From assembly GCA_934486825.1 (NCBI GenBank), contig CAKSQF010000007.1:1-64000 (forward strand): a stretch of DNA of 64,000 bases. Reading direction: 5' to 3'. Shown here piece after piece: positions 56,056-64,000 of the stretch. Numbering within the stretch: the stretch's first letter is position 1; every line of letters begins with the position of its first letter. The DNA comes from an uncultured Eubacteriales bacterium (GTDB lineage: Bacteria; Bacillota; Clostridia; Oscillospirales; CAG-272). Below the pieces are notes generated by a model. The model made no database searches and was not told where the DNA came from. It saw nothing but the letters and a program-made list of their open reading frames with translations. A program made the translations under genes and the position numbers.

Positions 56056-58281
56056 TCATATTTCGGGTTCTTCCTTGCCGAACGGCGTCGGCGGAGCCGT
56101 CACCGGCTCGGGCAGAGTCCCGATACCGGTAGTTGTCTGACTCTCATTCCCGGTCGTATCCACATTCTGAAGCACAAACCAATGGACAAGTTTGTTCTCC
56201 ACCTTGTCAAAGAGAGCATTATATTGCAGATATTTATATATCCGCAAAAGGTTTGAATCATACGGGAGAACGTCCGCAAAGCTGTAAAAATTCATATCAT
56301 TATCAAAATATCCCGCCGCCGTGATTGCCGGGTAATCGCGTCTTACCGTCGATATGAATTTCAGGTATTCGGTTTTTTCAAGTCCCGCGATATCAAACAT
56401 TTTTCCGGAGAGGTAGTTAATTGAGGTGATTTCGGTGCTGTCATCCTCAAATTCGAAATTTGCCCAGATCATATAAGGAACTGCGTACTTTGCCTGATTG
56501 AGCTTTGTGTCGGTATCGTCCCCGATCCCGAAAAACCGGGAATAGAAGCTGCCCGACAGCGAGGGCTGATGGTCTCCGAAGAACACGATCATCGTTTCTT
56601 CATCGGCTGACGAGAAATATTCGATCAGCTCTTTAAGCGCTTCGTCGGTCTTCTTTATCGACGAGAGATATTCCTGCGTGCCCGTATACTGCGGAAAATC
56701 CTTTATATGGACGATAGACTCAAAGTTCTCGGTCGAATATCCGCCGTGATTCATCATAGTCACGGCAAAGGTAAATAGCGGCGTATTTTCGTCCTTTGAT
56801 TCGTAAAGCTCTATTATCTTTCTGAAAACCGCGCTGTCGCTGACGTGTCCTCTGTAATAATCTTCATCGGTCAGACCGGTAAAATCGTCTTTAAAGAGTA
56901 TATTATCGAAGCCGTAGTAGGAATAGATCTTATCACGGCTCCAGTTTATGGGAGCCTCGGGGTGCATACCGACTGTCGTATACCCCGCCTTTTTGAGTGC
57001 ATCGACTATCGAAAAAGAATTGTTTTTATTGAGATAGAGATTATACGCGACCGTATTCTTCGGGAGAAACGCCATCGAATGACCGGTCAGAAACTCAAAC
57101 TCGGAGTTTGCGGTATTTCCTCCGAAAACAGAGGAAAGCGCCCAGCCCTTTTCCACGTTCGGCATATCACTGCTCAGTGACCTGTAAAAAGGAAGCACGT
57201 CTTCGACGGTCAGGAGCTGATTCTTTGCATACCCGTTTTTATACAGATATTCGGCTACCGCCTGAAGGTCGGTGAAGGTTTCGTCCATTATCACGATGAT
57301 ATTCGGCTTTTTTTCATCGGTTGTAGGCGGAATATCGGGTGTATCGGTTGACGGAGGAGTCGTGGTAGGTTTGCCCCCGGTCGTCGGAGGCGTTGTCACC
57401 GGAGGCTTTACATCGGTCGAAGGCGCCGATGTTGACGGCTTACCGTGAAGTCTGTTATACTCGGAAAGGAGAGCCTCAAGCTCCTCCGGCGAATAGCCGG
57501 AAGGAATTCTGACCTTTGTTGCGGTCGCGGTATGGATCACGTTTACGTAAAATCCGTTATTTTCGGACGCACGGAACATCCAGTATTTATCGACAAAGCC
57601 TATTGCCCGCTCTCCCCATGCGGTTGACACGAGCAGTATAACCAGAAGAAGCGAGCCGACGCCGCCGCCTGCCGTAAAGAGTCTCAGTCTTGTTCCTTTG
57701 AAATCGGGAAAAGAGGTAAGTGCAATCAGCACTCCGAATCCGATTGAAAAATACAGCGCGGTCAGCGTCATTCTCGAAAGTGTGAACGAATAACCCGCCG
57801 CAACGCTCAGTCCCGTCATTATCGAAAAGATATCATTGAAGCCTATTTCCATAGACCTTGTCTGAACCACGAGGTGGTCTATCACCGCGATCGCTTCCGA
57901 AAAGATCAGTGCCGACAGTATGGATGCGCGCATATTCCTGCATGCGGCGAACACCAATGCTTCGATTGCAAAAATCACAAGCACATTCAGTGAAAATTTA
58001 ACAACATTCAGCCTTTTACCGATCCCGGCGCCGATAGTGAACTGCATAAGCAGAAAAACAATGATCGCGCAGAAGATGAATATCGGGATGATGAACAGGC
58101 CGTTTATTTTTTTTGAAAACTCAATTTTTACGAAAAGCGAAAAGGCGAGCAACAAAGAAGCCGGACCAATCAGAAATGCATTGGCATGAAGAAGGACGGC
58201 GGCAACCGTACAGGCAACAACTATCAGAGCAAACAGCGGATAAAGGCGCAGATTCCGCCGAAGAATTAGCTTCATAATCAT
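56056..58281 (-). CDS. LtaS-type phosphoglycerol transferase / sulfatase-fold membrane protein
   Basis: 741 residues from ATG 58281 (GAAAGGA upstream). About five to seven N-terminal membrane helices (to ~residue 235), then a Pro/Thr/Ser-rich linker (STSAPSTDVKPPVTTPPTTG and following), and an alkaline-phosphatase-superfamily domain: NIIVIMDETFTD (metal-binding Glu), FGGNTANSEFEFLTG, where the Thr matches the LtaS catalytic Thr, and FFGDHQPSL (metal-binding Asp-His). LtaS enzymes polymerise glycerol phosphate onto a lipid anchor; polyglycerol-phosphate or a related membrane-derived group is inferred. The long PT-rich linker and a C-terminal Thr/Pro tail are unusual additions. Confidence 0.88.
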   Translation of the reverse strand: MIMKLILRRNLRLYPLFALIVVACTVAAVLLHANAFLIGPASLLLAFSLFVKIEFSKKINGLFIIPIFIFCAIIVFLLMQFTIGAGIGKRLNVVKFSLNVLVIFAIEALVFAACRNMRASILSALIFSEAIAVIDHLVVQTRSMEIGFNDIFSIMTGLSVAAGYSFTLSRMTLTALYFSIGFGVLIALTSFPDFKGTRLRLFTAGGGVGSLLLVILLVSTAWGERAIGFVDKYWMFRASENNGFYVNVIHTATATKVRIPSGYSPEELEALLSEYNRLHGKPSTSAPSTDVKPPVTTPPTTGGKPTTTPPSTDTPDIPPTTDEKKPNIIVIMDETFTDLQAVAEYLYKNGYAKNQLLTVEDVLPFYRSLSSDMPNVEKGWALSSVFGGNTANSEFEFLTGHSMAFLPKNTVAYNLYLNKNNSFSIVDALKKAGYTTVGMHPEAPINWSRDKIYSYYGFDNILFKDDFTGLTDEDYYRGHVSDSAVFRKIIELYESKDENTPLFTFAVTMMNHGGYSTENFESIVHIKDFPQYTGTQEYLSSIKKTDEALKELIEYFSSADEETMIVFFGDHQPSLSGSFYSRFFGIGDDTDTKLNQAKYAVPYMIWANFEFEDDSTEITSINYLSGKMFDIAGLEKTEYLKFISTVRRDYPAITAAGYFDNDMNFYSFADVLPYDSNLLRIYKYLQYNALFDKVENKLVHWFVLQNVDTTGNESQTTTGIGTLPEPVTAPPTPFGKEEPEI

Positions 58282-58526
58282 TTTTCCTTTCAACAGATTC
58301 GGGTCTGACGAGGCAATCGGCGACCGTCTGACCTTACATATTTTAAATTCCGAAAATCCGGATTGTTTGTAACAAGCGCAAGAAGCCCGAACCGCAATCG
58401 GCAGACTCCCGCAAGGGCAAAAAAACAGGTTCGGGGCGGCACAGATCGATGTTCGTCACTGTTGTTCAGGCATACATACCCCCCGAACGCTCGGTTATTA
58501 TAACACCAAAGCAATGACTTTGTCAA
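58282..58526 (-). promoter_or_regulatory. Promoter and ~210-nt leader of the LtaS-type gene
   Basis: On the minus strand -35 TTGACA (58521-58526), 18-nt spacer, -10 TATAAT (58497-58502). Transcription from about 58490 leaves a leader of about 210 nt before the ATG at 58281. It contains CCCCGAACC / GGTTCGGG complementarity (~58395-58435) and a T run, but no motif I recognise. Confidence 0.65.
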
Positions 58527-58619
58527 CACAATTTATGGGCTTTTCCGTGAACAAACTGCAACATTTTTACCCTTTTCGTCTTAAAATGTTGATATTCGGC
58601 GCTTTTTTTGAAAAAACTA

Positions 58620-58648
58620 TTGACACGGAAAGCAAATGGTGATAAAAT
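58620..58648 (+). promoter_or_regulatory. SigA promoter of the T-box/valS transcript
   Basis: -35 TTGACA (58620-58625), 17-nt spacer, -10 TAAAAT (58643-58648). Transcription should start near 58655. Confidence 0.85.
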
Positions 58649-58654
58649 GCTTTC

Positions 58655-58950
58655 TGTATAGAGATCAAACGTTTTGACGGGGAGCAGTAAGGTCCGGCGC
58701 GTCCCACAGAGAGTATCGCGTATGCTGAAAGCGATACGGAAAGCGGTTCCCGAAGTCGCCCCCGAACGGCGGTTACGAAGGTGCGTTTTTGCACCGCGTA
58801 GTTTCCGACGGGTTCTGCCCGTTAAAGCAGACCGTATTCGCGCTTTATGCGTTTATGCGGACAAAGAGTCTGCTCACGGCAGAAATTCAGGTGGTACCGC
58901 GTCTTATCGGCGTCCTGTGTTCTCAAAGATCACGGGACGCTGTTTTTATT
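58655..58950 (+). promoter_or_regulatory. T-box riboswitch for valine (specifier GUC)
   Basis: A tRNA-sensing leader. The 14-nt T-box AGGTGGTACCGCG occurs at 58889-58901. Stem I has GGGGAGC-AGTAA on its 5' side and GAA-GTC-GCCCC on its 3' side, so the specifier codon is GTC at 58755-58757, valine, matching the downstream synthetase. An AGAGAG apical element lies near 58711-58716. A terminator (GCGTCCTGTG / CACGGGACGC, 58910-58940, then TGTTTTTATTTTT) competes with the T-box antiterminator. Uncharged tRNA-Val(GAC) would permit readthrough into valS. Confidence 0.92.
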
Positions 58951-59021
58951 TTTCCCGCGCTCCCGCACTTTAGTCGGATCATTTTAAGCATATTATATAA
59001 TGGAAGGAAAAAACAGTAAAA

Positions 59022-61634
59022 ATGAAAGAACTCGAAAAACAGTATTCCCCGAAGGAGACGGAAGACCGTCTGTATTCCTTCTGGAACGAGAAGGGCTACT
59101 TCACCCCCGACATAAACGACGGAAAACCCGCGTTTTCCATTGTCATTCCGCCCCCGAATGTCACCGGAAAGCTCCACATGGGACACGCTCTTGACGAAAC
59201 ATTACAGGACATTCTGACGCGTTTCAAGCGGATGCAGGGATACTCCACCCTCTGGCTTCCCGGCACCGACCACGCCGGAATCGCGACACAGATAAAGGTT
59301 GAGGAGGCTCTCCGCGTCAACGAAGGGCTTACGAGATACGATCTCGGACGCGACGAATTTCTGAAACGTGTATGGGCATGGAAGGAGCAGTACGGCGGAA
59401 ATATTATCAGGCAGCTCAAAAAGCTCGGCTCATCCTGCGACTGGTCGCGCCTCCGCTTCACCATGGATGACGGCTGCTGCAAGGCGGTCCGCGAGGTCTT
59501 TGTCAACCTTTTCAACAAAGGACTTATCTATCGCGGAAACAGGATAATCAACTGGTGTCCGCACTGTCGCACGGCGCTTTCGGATGCCGAAGTCGAATAT
59601 GCGGAGCAGCCCGGACACTTCTGGCACATCCGCTATCCGATCAGCGACGGAAGCGGCTATGTCGAAATAGCGACCACCCGTCCCGAGACGCTGCTCGGAG
59701 ACACTGCGGTCGCCGTAAATCCGAACGACGAAAGATACCGTTCACTTATCGGAAAAACGCTCATACTTCCCCTTGTCGGCAGAGAAATTCCGGTTATTGC
59801 CGATGATTATGTTGAACAGGATTTCGGAACCGGCTGTGTAAAGATCACACCTGCTCATGATCCGAACGACTTCCTCGTAGGTCAGCGGCACAATCTCGCA
59901 CAGATAAAAATTCTCGACGACGACGCGAAAATCAACTGTCCCGGCAGCAAATATCACGGAATGGACCGTTATGAAGCAAGGCGTGCCATGGTTGCCGACC
60001 TCGAAAGCGAAGGACTGCTTGTAAAGGTCGTCCCTCATTCGCACAATGTCGGAACCTGCTACCGCTGTCACAACACGGTTGAGCCGATGACATCGGATCA
60101 GTGGTTTGTAAAGATGGCTCCGCTTGCCGAACCGGCTATCGAAGCGGTAAAGAGCGGGGAGATAAAGTTCGAACCCGAGCGCTTTGCGACAAATTACTAC
60201 CGCTGGATGGAAAATGTCCACGACTGGTGCATATCGCGCCAGCTCTGGTGGGGACACCGTATCCCCGCGTTCTACTGCGACAAATGCGGCAGAATGGTCG
60301 TATCGAAGGAAGACGTTCACGTCTGCCCCGACTGCGGCGGTGCAATGCGTCAGGAGGAGGACGTTCTTGACACATGGTTCTCGTCGGCTCTTTGGCCCTT
60401 CTCGACAATGGGCTGGCCCGAGCAGACCGAAACGCTGAAAAAATACTATCCGACATCGGTGCTTGTAACCGGATACGACATCATATTCTTCTGGGTTGCG
60501 CGCATGATCTTCTCGGGAATCGAACACACCGGCAAAAAGCCGTTCTCGACCGTGTTCATTCACGGACTTGTACGCGACGCGCAGGGTCGCAAGATGTCAA
60601 AATCGCTCGGAAACGGTATCGACCCGCTTGAAATCATTGACAAATACGGAGCGGATGCACTGCGCTTTGCGCTTGCGACCGGAAACGCGCCCGGAAACGA
60701 CATGCGTTTCTCGGACGAAAAGCTTGAAGCGGCGCGCAATTTCAACAACAAGCTCTGGAATGCGGCGCGCTTCATCCTCATTAATCTTACGGTCGAAAAA
60801 GCGGAGCTTCCCCGCACCGACCGTCTCGAAACAGAGGACAGGTGGATACTTTCAAAATACAACAGACTTGTCAGCGAGGTTACGGCAAATCTTGAAAACT
60901 ACGAACTGGGCGTTGCGCTCGCAAAGCTCTACGATTTCACATGGGATGTCTTCTGCGACTGGTACATTGAACTTGTCAAGCCGAGGCTTTCCTCCGGCGA
61001 TGAAAATGCGCAGCAGGTACTCATCCACGTTATTACCGGAATCCTGAAGATGCTCCATCCATTCATTCCGTTCATAACCGAGGAAATCTGGCAATCCCTG
61101 CCTCATGACGGCGAATCGATAATGATATCCGACTGGCCGAGATACAGCGACGCTCTCTGCTTTGACAGTGAAGAGACTTCCATGGGAGCGGTAATCGATG
61201 CAATCCGTGCTATACGCAACCGCAGGCAGGAGATGAACGTCCCGCCCTCAAGGAAAGCGGCGCTGACGGTTGTAACCGACCGCACCGACATTTTCAACGA
61301 AAAGAGCGAAAAGTTCTTCATCAAGCTCGCATCGGCATCGTCGATGGAGGTTGTCAGATCATACACAAGCGACACTGCCGTACAGATAGTAACAAGTGCG
61401 GCAACCATATTCATTCCGCTTGCCGAGATCGTTGACATTTCGAAGGAAAAGGCAAGACTTGAAGCCGAGCTGAAAAAGAACGACGGAGAGATCCTGCGTC
61501 TTGTCAAAAAGCTTGACAACCCCGGATTCATTGCAAACGCTCCCGAAGCGGTAGTTGCGGGAGAAAAAGCAAAGCTTGCAAAATACAGAGAAACCGCGGA
61601 AAAGATCAAAACCGCGCTTGAAAAGATCAAGTGA
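59022..61634 (+). CDS. valS: Valyl-tRNA synthetase
   Basis: 870 residues of a class I synthetase: PPPNVTGKLHMGHALDETLQ (HIGH-like), the CP1 editing domain (TTRPETLLGDTAVAVNPND), WWGHRIPAFYC, a zinc-finger-like CDKCGRM ... CPDCGG pair, and GRKMSKSLGNGIDP (KMSKS). A C-terminal coiled coil (EKARLEAELKKNDGEILRLV) is present. Length suits the bacterial ValS. Its expression is controlled by the valine T-box just upstream. GGAAGGA precedes the ATG. Confidence 0.97.
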   Translation: MKELEKQYSPKETEDRLYSFWNEKGYFTPDINDGKPAFSIVIPPPNVTGKLHMGHALDETLQDILTRFKRMQGYSTLWLPGTDHAGIATQIKVEEALRVNEGLTRYDLGRDEFLKRVWAWKEQYGGNIIRQLKKLGSSCDWSRLRFTMDDGCCKAVREVFVNLFNKGLIYRGNRIINWCPHCRTALSDAEVEYAEQPGHFWHIRYPISDGSGYVEIATTRPETLLGDTAVAVNPNDERYRSLIGKTLILPLVGREIPVIADDYVEQDFGTGCVKITPAHDPNDFLVGQRHNLAQIKILDDDAKINCPGSKYHGMDRYEARRAMVADLESEGLLVKVVPHSHNVGTCYRCHNTVEPMTSDQWFVKMAPLAEPAIEAVKSGEIKFEPERFATNYYRWMENVHDWCISRQLWWGHRIPAFYCDKCGRMVVSKEDVHVCPDCGGAMRQEEDVLDTWFSSALWPFSTMGWPEQTETLKKYYPTSVLVTGYDIIFFWVARMIFSGIEHTGKKPFSTVFIHGLVRDAQGRKMSKSLGNGIDPLEIIDKYGADALRFALATGNAPGNDMRFSDEKLEAARNFNNKLWNAARFILINLTVEKAELPRTDRLETEDRWILSKYNRLVSEVTANLENYELGVALAKLYDFTWDVFCDWYIELVKPRLSSGDENAQQVLIHVITGILKMLHPFIPFITEEIWQSLPHDGESIMISDWPRYSDALCFDSEETSMGAVIDAIRAIRNRRQEMNVPPSRKAALTVVTDRTDIFNEKSEKFFIKLASASSMEVVRSYTSDTAVQIVTSAATIFIPLAEIVDISKEKARLEAELKKNDGEILRLVKKLDNPGFIANAPEAVVAGEKAKLAKYRETAEKIKTALEKIK

Positions 61635-61647
61635 TAAAATCAAAGAA

Positions 61648-61686
61648 CCAAAAACCGTATCGGGTACACCCGATACGGTTTTTTTA
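61648..61686 (+). terminator. Terminator after valS
   Basis: Stem AACCGTATCGGG / CCCGATACGGTT with a four-base TACA loop, followed by a T run; A-rich on the 5' side. Confidence 0.9.
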
Positions 61687-61710
61687 CTAATATCGTAATG
61701 CTGCACTGTT

Positions 61711-61738
61711 TTGACAGATTTTGCGCTTTCGGTATGCT
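61711..61738 (+). promoter_or_regulatory. Candidate promoter of the spoIIA operon
   Basis: -35 TTGACA (61711-61716), 16-nt spacer, -10 TATGCT (61733-61738): a SigA-like match. In Bacillus this operon is SigH-dependent; a degenerate AGGATTT occurs further down (61772-61778), but without a clear SigH -10. Confidence 0.5.
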
Positions 61739-61802
61739 ATTATTCTTACGGTAGCTATTATTTACAAGATCAAGGATTTTATTCAGGAAAGGACTTGGTG
61801 AA

Positions 61803-62156
61803 ATGAAAACAGCAGGTGTAAAATGCGAAAGCGACGGCAAGGTCATGACGGTAACGATCGACGGTGATATCGATCATCACAGCGCAAAATATATCAGAGA
61901 ACAGATCGACAAAGCGATTTTTTACTGTCGTCCGAAGGAAATGATAATGGAGCTCGGCGGAGTCTCGTTCATGGATTCCTCAGGGCTTGGGCTGATTCTC
62001 GGAAGATTTACGAAAATGCGTGAGCTCGGCGGGAAGCTGATCCTCTCGAATCCCACAAAGCAGACCGAGAAAATACTCTCTCTTGCGGGAATCGGAAAGC
62101 TTATAGAGATCATACGCGGTGAAAAGACCCCGACGTCCGGTAAGGCAAAAGCGTAA
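61803..62156 (+). CDS. spoIIAA: Anti-sigma factor antagonist SpoIIAA (STAS)
   Basis: 117 residues of a single STAS domain. VSFMDSSGLGLILGRFTKMR contains the phosphorylatable serine (Ser59/Ser60). Unphosphorylated SpoIIAA pulls SpoIIAB from SigF to activate the forespore programme. It is the first of three genes in the classic spoIIA order. The ATG at 61803 follows AAAGGACTTGGTGA. Confidence 0.93.
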   Translation: MKTAGVKCESDGKVMTVTIDGDIDHHSAKYIREQIDKAIFYCRPKEMIMELGGVSFMDSSGLGLILGRFTKMRELGGKLILSNPTKQTEKILSLAGIGKLIEIIRGEKTPTSGKAKA

Positions 62157-62200
62157 AACACATAAGACTTAAAAAGCAGTGAAAGGAATGGAAATCACAA

Positions 62201-62647
62201 ATGAAAAAAACGGTAATCAATCAGATGCGACTTGAATTTGTCGCCATATCCGAAAATGAATGTTTTGCAAGGCAGGTCGTTTCGGCTTTTGCCGCCGAAC
62301 TTGATCCGACGCTTGAAGAGATCGCCGATCTGCGTGTAATTATTTCGGAGGCGGTAACAAACTGCATAGTACATGCATACAAGGGCAGACCGATCGGGAC
62401 GGTCGATATCGCCGTACGATGCTATGATGACAGAACCCTGCGCATACGGATACGCGACAGGGGATGCGGAATCAGCGACATTGAACGGTGTATGGAGCCT
62501 TTATACACAACCGATCCCGACGGAGAGCGCGGAGGCATGGGCTTCCCGATAATGAAATCGCTCGCAGACAAGCTGTCGGTAGTGTCGCACCCGGACAAGG
62601 GCACGCTCATCACGATCACGAAAAAATTCGGCAGGCATGACGCATAA
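62201..62647 (+). CDS. spoIIAB: Anti-sigma F factor / serine kinase SpoIIAB
   Basis: 148 residues of the GHKL kinase family: IISEAVTNCIVHAYKGRP (N box), IRDRGCGISDIERCM (G1) and GGMGFPIMKSLADKL (G2). It binds SigF and phosphorylates SpoIIAA. The short MKKTVINQMRLEFVAISENE start is typical. It lies 44 nt after spoIIAA and 30 nt before sigF. Confidence 0.95.
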   Translation: MKKTVINQMRLEFVAISENECFARQVVSAFAAELDPTLEEIADLRVIISEAVTNCIVHAYKGRPIGTVDIAVRCYDDRTLRIRIRDRGCGISDIERCMEPLYTTDPDGERGGMGFPIMKSLADKLSVVSHPDKGTLITITKKFGRHDA

Positions 62648-62677
62648 TACATATTTTCGTGAGAGAATCGGGAGGGG

Positions 62678-63397
62678 ATGCACATGCCACAGAGCAACGC
62701 CGAATTGCTCAGACGGCTCGGTGACGGCGACGAATCGGCACTTGAGACCATAATCGAACAAAACATAGGGCTTGTACGGACGGTCGCCAAAAGATTTGCC
62801 GATCGCGGGACCGAATTTGACGATCTTATGCAGATAGGAACCATCGGGCTTATGCGCGCGGCAAGATCGTTTGATTTTTCGTTCGGATGCATGTTTTCAA
62901 CATATGCCGTCCCCCTTATCATCGGTGAGATAAGACGTTTTCTGCGTGACGACGGTCTTATAAAGGTAAGCCGTTCGGTAAAGACCGAAGGTGCCTTCAT
63001 TATGCGAAAAAAGGAAGAGTTCACAACAAAAAACGGGCGTGAGCCGACAATATCGGAGCTTGCGTGCGAATGTTCGATAAGCAGTGAAGAAGTAATGCTG
63101 ACAATGGAAGCGATAAGTCCGGTCCACTCGCTTTCCGAGCGTGTCGGCTCGGCTGAGGACGGGTGCACTCTCGAAAACTTCATCGGCGACCGCGAAAACC
63201 CGATTGAAAGTCTGACCGACAGACTTGCGCTCAGGCAGGCAATATCAAAGCTTTCTCCGTGCAGGCAGCAGATCGTGAATCTGCGCTACTTCCGCAACAT
63301 GTCACAGCAACAGACGGGAGCCATCCTCGGACTTACGCAGGTCAAGGTATCGAGAGAAGAAAAGAAAATCCTCGAAGAACTACGAAAATCACTTTGA
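62678..63397 (+). CDS. sigF: RNA polymerase sigma factor SigF, sporulation forespore-specific
   Basis: 239 residues. Regions 2 (EFDDLMQIGTIGLMRAARSF, then MFSTYAVPLIIGEIRRFLRD), 3 (GREPTISELACECSISSEEV) and 4 (LSPCRQQIVNLRYFRNMSQQ, then QTGAILGLTQVKVSREEKKI) are intact, as in SigF/SigG. It is third in the spoIIA operon. The start codon at 62678 is preceded by a GAGGGG site. Its presence indicates an endospore-forming lineage, though the window cannot prove sporulation. Confidence 0.95.
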   Translation: MHMPQSNAELLRRLGDGDESALETIIEQNIGLVRTVAKRFADRGTEFDDLMQIGTIGLMRAARSFDFSFGCMFSTYAVPLIIGEIRRFLRDDGLIKVSRSVKTEGAFIMRKKEEFTTKNGREPTISELACECSISSEEVMLTMEAISPVHSLSERVGSAEDGCTLENFIGDRENPIESLTDRLALRQAISKLSPCRQQIVNLRYFRNMSQQQTGAILGLTQVKVSREEKKILEELRKSL

Positions 63398-63434
63398 AAC
63401 GGACAAACATTGACGGATTTTTCTGCTTTTTCTA

Positions 63435-63463
63435 TTGACAAAGCCGCTTTTTTTATGTATAAT
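63435..63463 (+). promoter_or_regulatory. SigA promoter of the DUF177 gene
   Basis: -35 TTGACA (63435-63440), 17-nt spacer, -10 TATAAT (63458-63463). Both boxes are perfect; transcription begins near 63470. Confidence 0.9.
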
Positions 63464-63504
63464 GATCGATGCAACACTTTCGACTGTTATTACGGAGGAA
63501 ACAT

Positions 63505-64000
63505 ATGCAGATCGACATCCGGACCGTTATAGGCGCTGACAATTCAGAGCTTGAATTTGAATACGACACGCCGTCACCCGAGGCTATTCCGGACGTCAGG
63601 TTCGGCGAGAACATGCACATCTCCGGAAAAGTCTGCAACAAAGCGGGCTACATGACCGTCGGTGCAACCGTAAAGCTTCCCTACTCCACTCACTGTGCAC
63701 GTTGCTTCAAAGAAATATCAGGTGTTTTCACATTTGATTTTGAAAAGCCGATAGCCGCAAAGGGAATTCTTTCGGACGAAGATACCGACGATTATCTCCT
63801 GATTGAAAAATCGTCAATAGACCCCGATTCCGCCATTCGCGAAGCGATTCTCCTTGATTTTCCGATGATCTTCCTTTGCAAAAACGATTGCAGGGGTCTG
63901 TGTGCAAAATGCGGTGCCGATCTCAACGACGGAGACTGCGGTTGCCCGAAAAAAGAGATCGATCCGAGGCTTGCAATTTTGGGCAAACTACTTGACAAAT
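63505..64000 (+). CDS. DUF177 (YceD) family protein, cut by the window end
   Basis: The first 165 residues are present. MQIDIRTVIGADNSELEFEY leads into the YceD fold with a CARC pair (residues ~72-75) and a later cysteine cluster CKNDCRGLCAKCGADLNDGD plus CGC, typical of DUF177. YceD homologues lie upstream of rpmF (L32) and are linked to 23S rRNA and 50S maturation; rpmF would be expected just beyond the window. GGAGG precedes the ATG at 63505. Confidence 0.9.
   Translation, partial: MQIDIRTVIGADNSELEFEYDTPSPEAIPDVRFGENMHISGKVCNKAGYMTVGATVKLPYSTHCARCFKEISGVFTFDFEKPIAAKGILSDEDTDDYLLIEKSSIDPDSAIREAILLDFPMIFLCKNDCRGLCAKCGADLNDGDCGCPKKEIDPRLAILGKLLDK

Overview
The window looks like a chromosomal segment of an anaerobic, spore-forming-lineage member of the Clostridia. 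I infer this from the gene order of the S10-spc-alpha ribosomal cluster, the spoIIAA-spoIIAB-sigF operon, a T-box in front of valS, zinc-binding (C+) versions of S4, S14 and L36, a clostridial-type 2[4Fe-4S] ferredoxin, YfhO, DUF951, DUF4364, and consensus SigA promoters nearly everywhere. Genus cannot be set from the sequence alone.

Layout. Positions 1-90 hold a perfect SigA promoter firing leftwards into what reads like an rRNA operon leader; the rRNA itself is outside the window. A lone DUF421 membrane protein follows (165-842, +). Positions 900-16591 are one uninterrupted minus-strand ribosomal supercluster, from rpsJ through secY-adk-map-infA to rpoA-rplQ, driven by a promoter at about 16872-16900 and a leader of about 270 nt. 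Positions 17002-22527 form a second minus-strand operon: rlmB, a P-type-ATPase-like protein that has lost its phosphorylation motif, and a radical SAM/DUF2344 pair. Next come a zinc-ribbon protein with a SigH-type sigma factor, DUF4364, a peptide-type solute-binding lipoprotein, two small unknown membrane proteins and a large six-hairpin glycosidase (to 30348).

Positions 30420-39030 look accessory. This stretch contains an r1t-type phage holin relic broken by an in-frame stop, a membrane-anchored XRE regulator, a Cys-phosphatase-like protein, an autoregulated XRE / Fe-S HhH-glycosylase-like / large unknown protein module (the last gene frameshifted) facing a divergent XRE gene, and an AraC regulator with a GH4 alpha-galactosidase. 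It abuts the 3' end of the tmRNA gene (39030-39401), a classic integration site, although no integrase or duplicated att site is visible. This is the best candidate for something undescribed, particularly 32063-35953.

Right of the tmRNA, a conserved minus-strand block follows: amidase, smpB, rsmI, trmN6-like, ferredoxin, ricT, holB. From 45932 on, plus-strand genes dominate: two membrane/lipoprotein unknowns, DUF951, YfhO, and a Bce-like detoxification locus (response regulator, histidine kinase, ABC ATPase, large FtsX permease) with a striking inverted repeat in front of the ABC genes. An LtaS-type phosphoglycerol transferase lies on the minus strand, followed by T-box-valS, the spoIIA operon and a DUF177/YceD gene cut by the window end.

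No CRISPR array, insertion sequence or tRNA gene was seen. Start codons were reassigned in many genes where a ribosome-binding site points to an internal GTG, TTG, CTG or ATG; these choices are stated in the entries.
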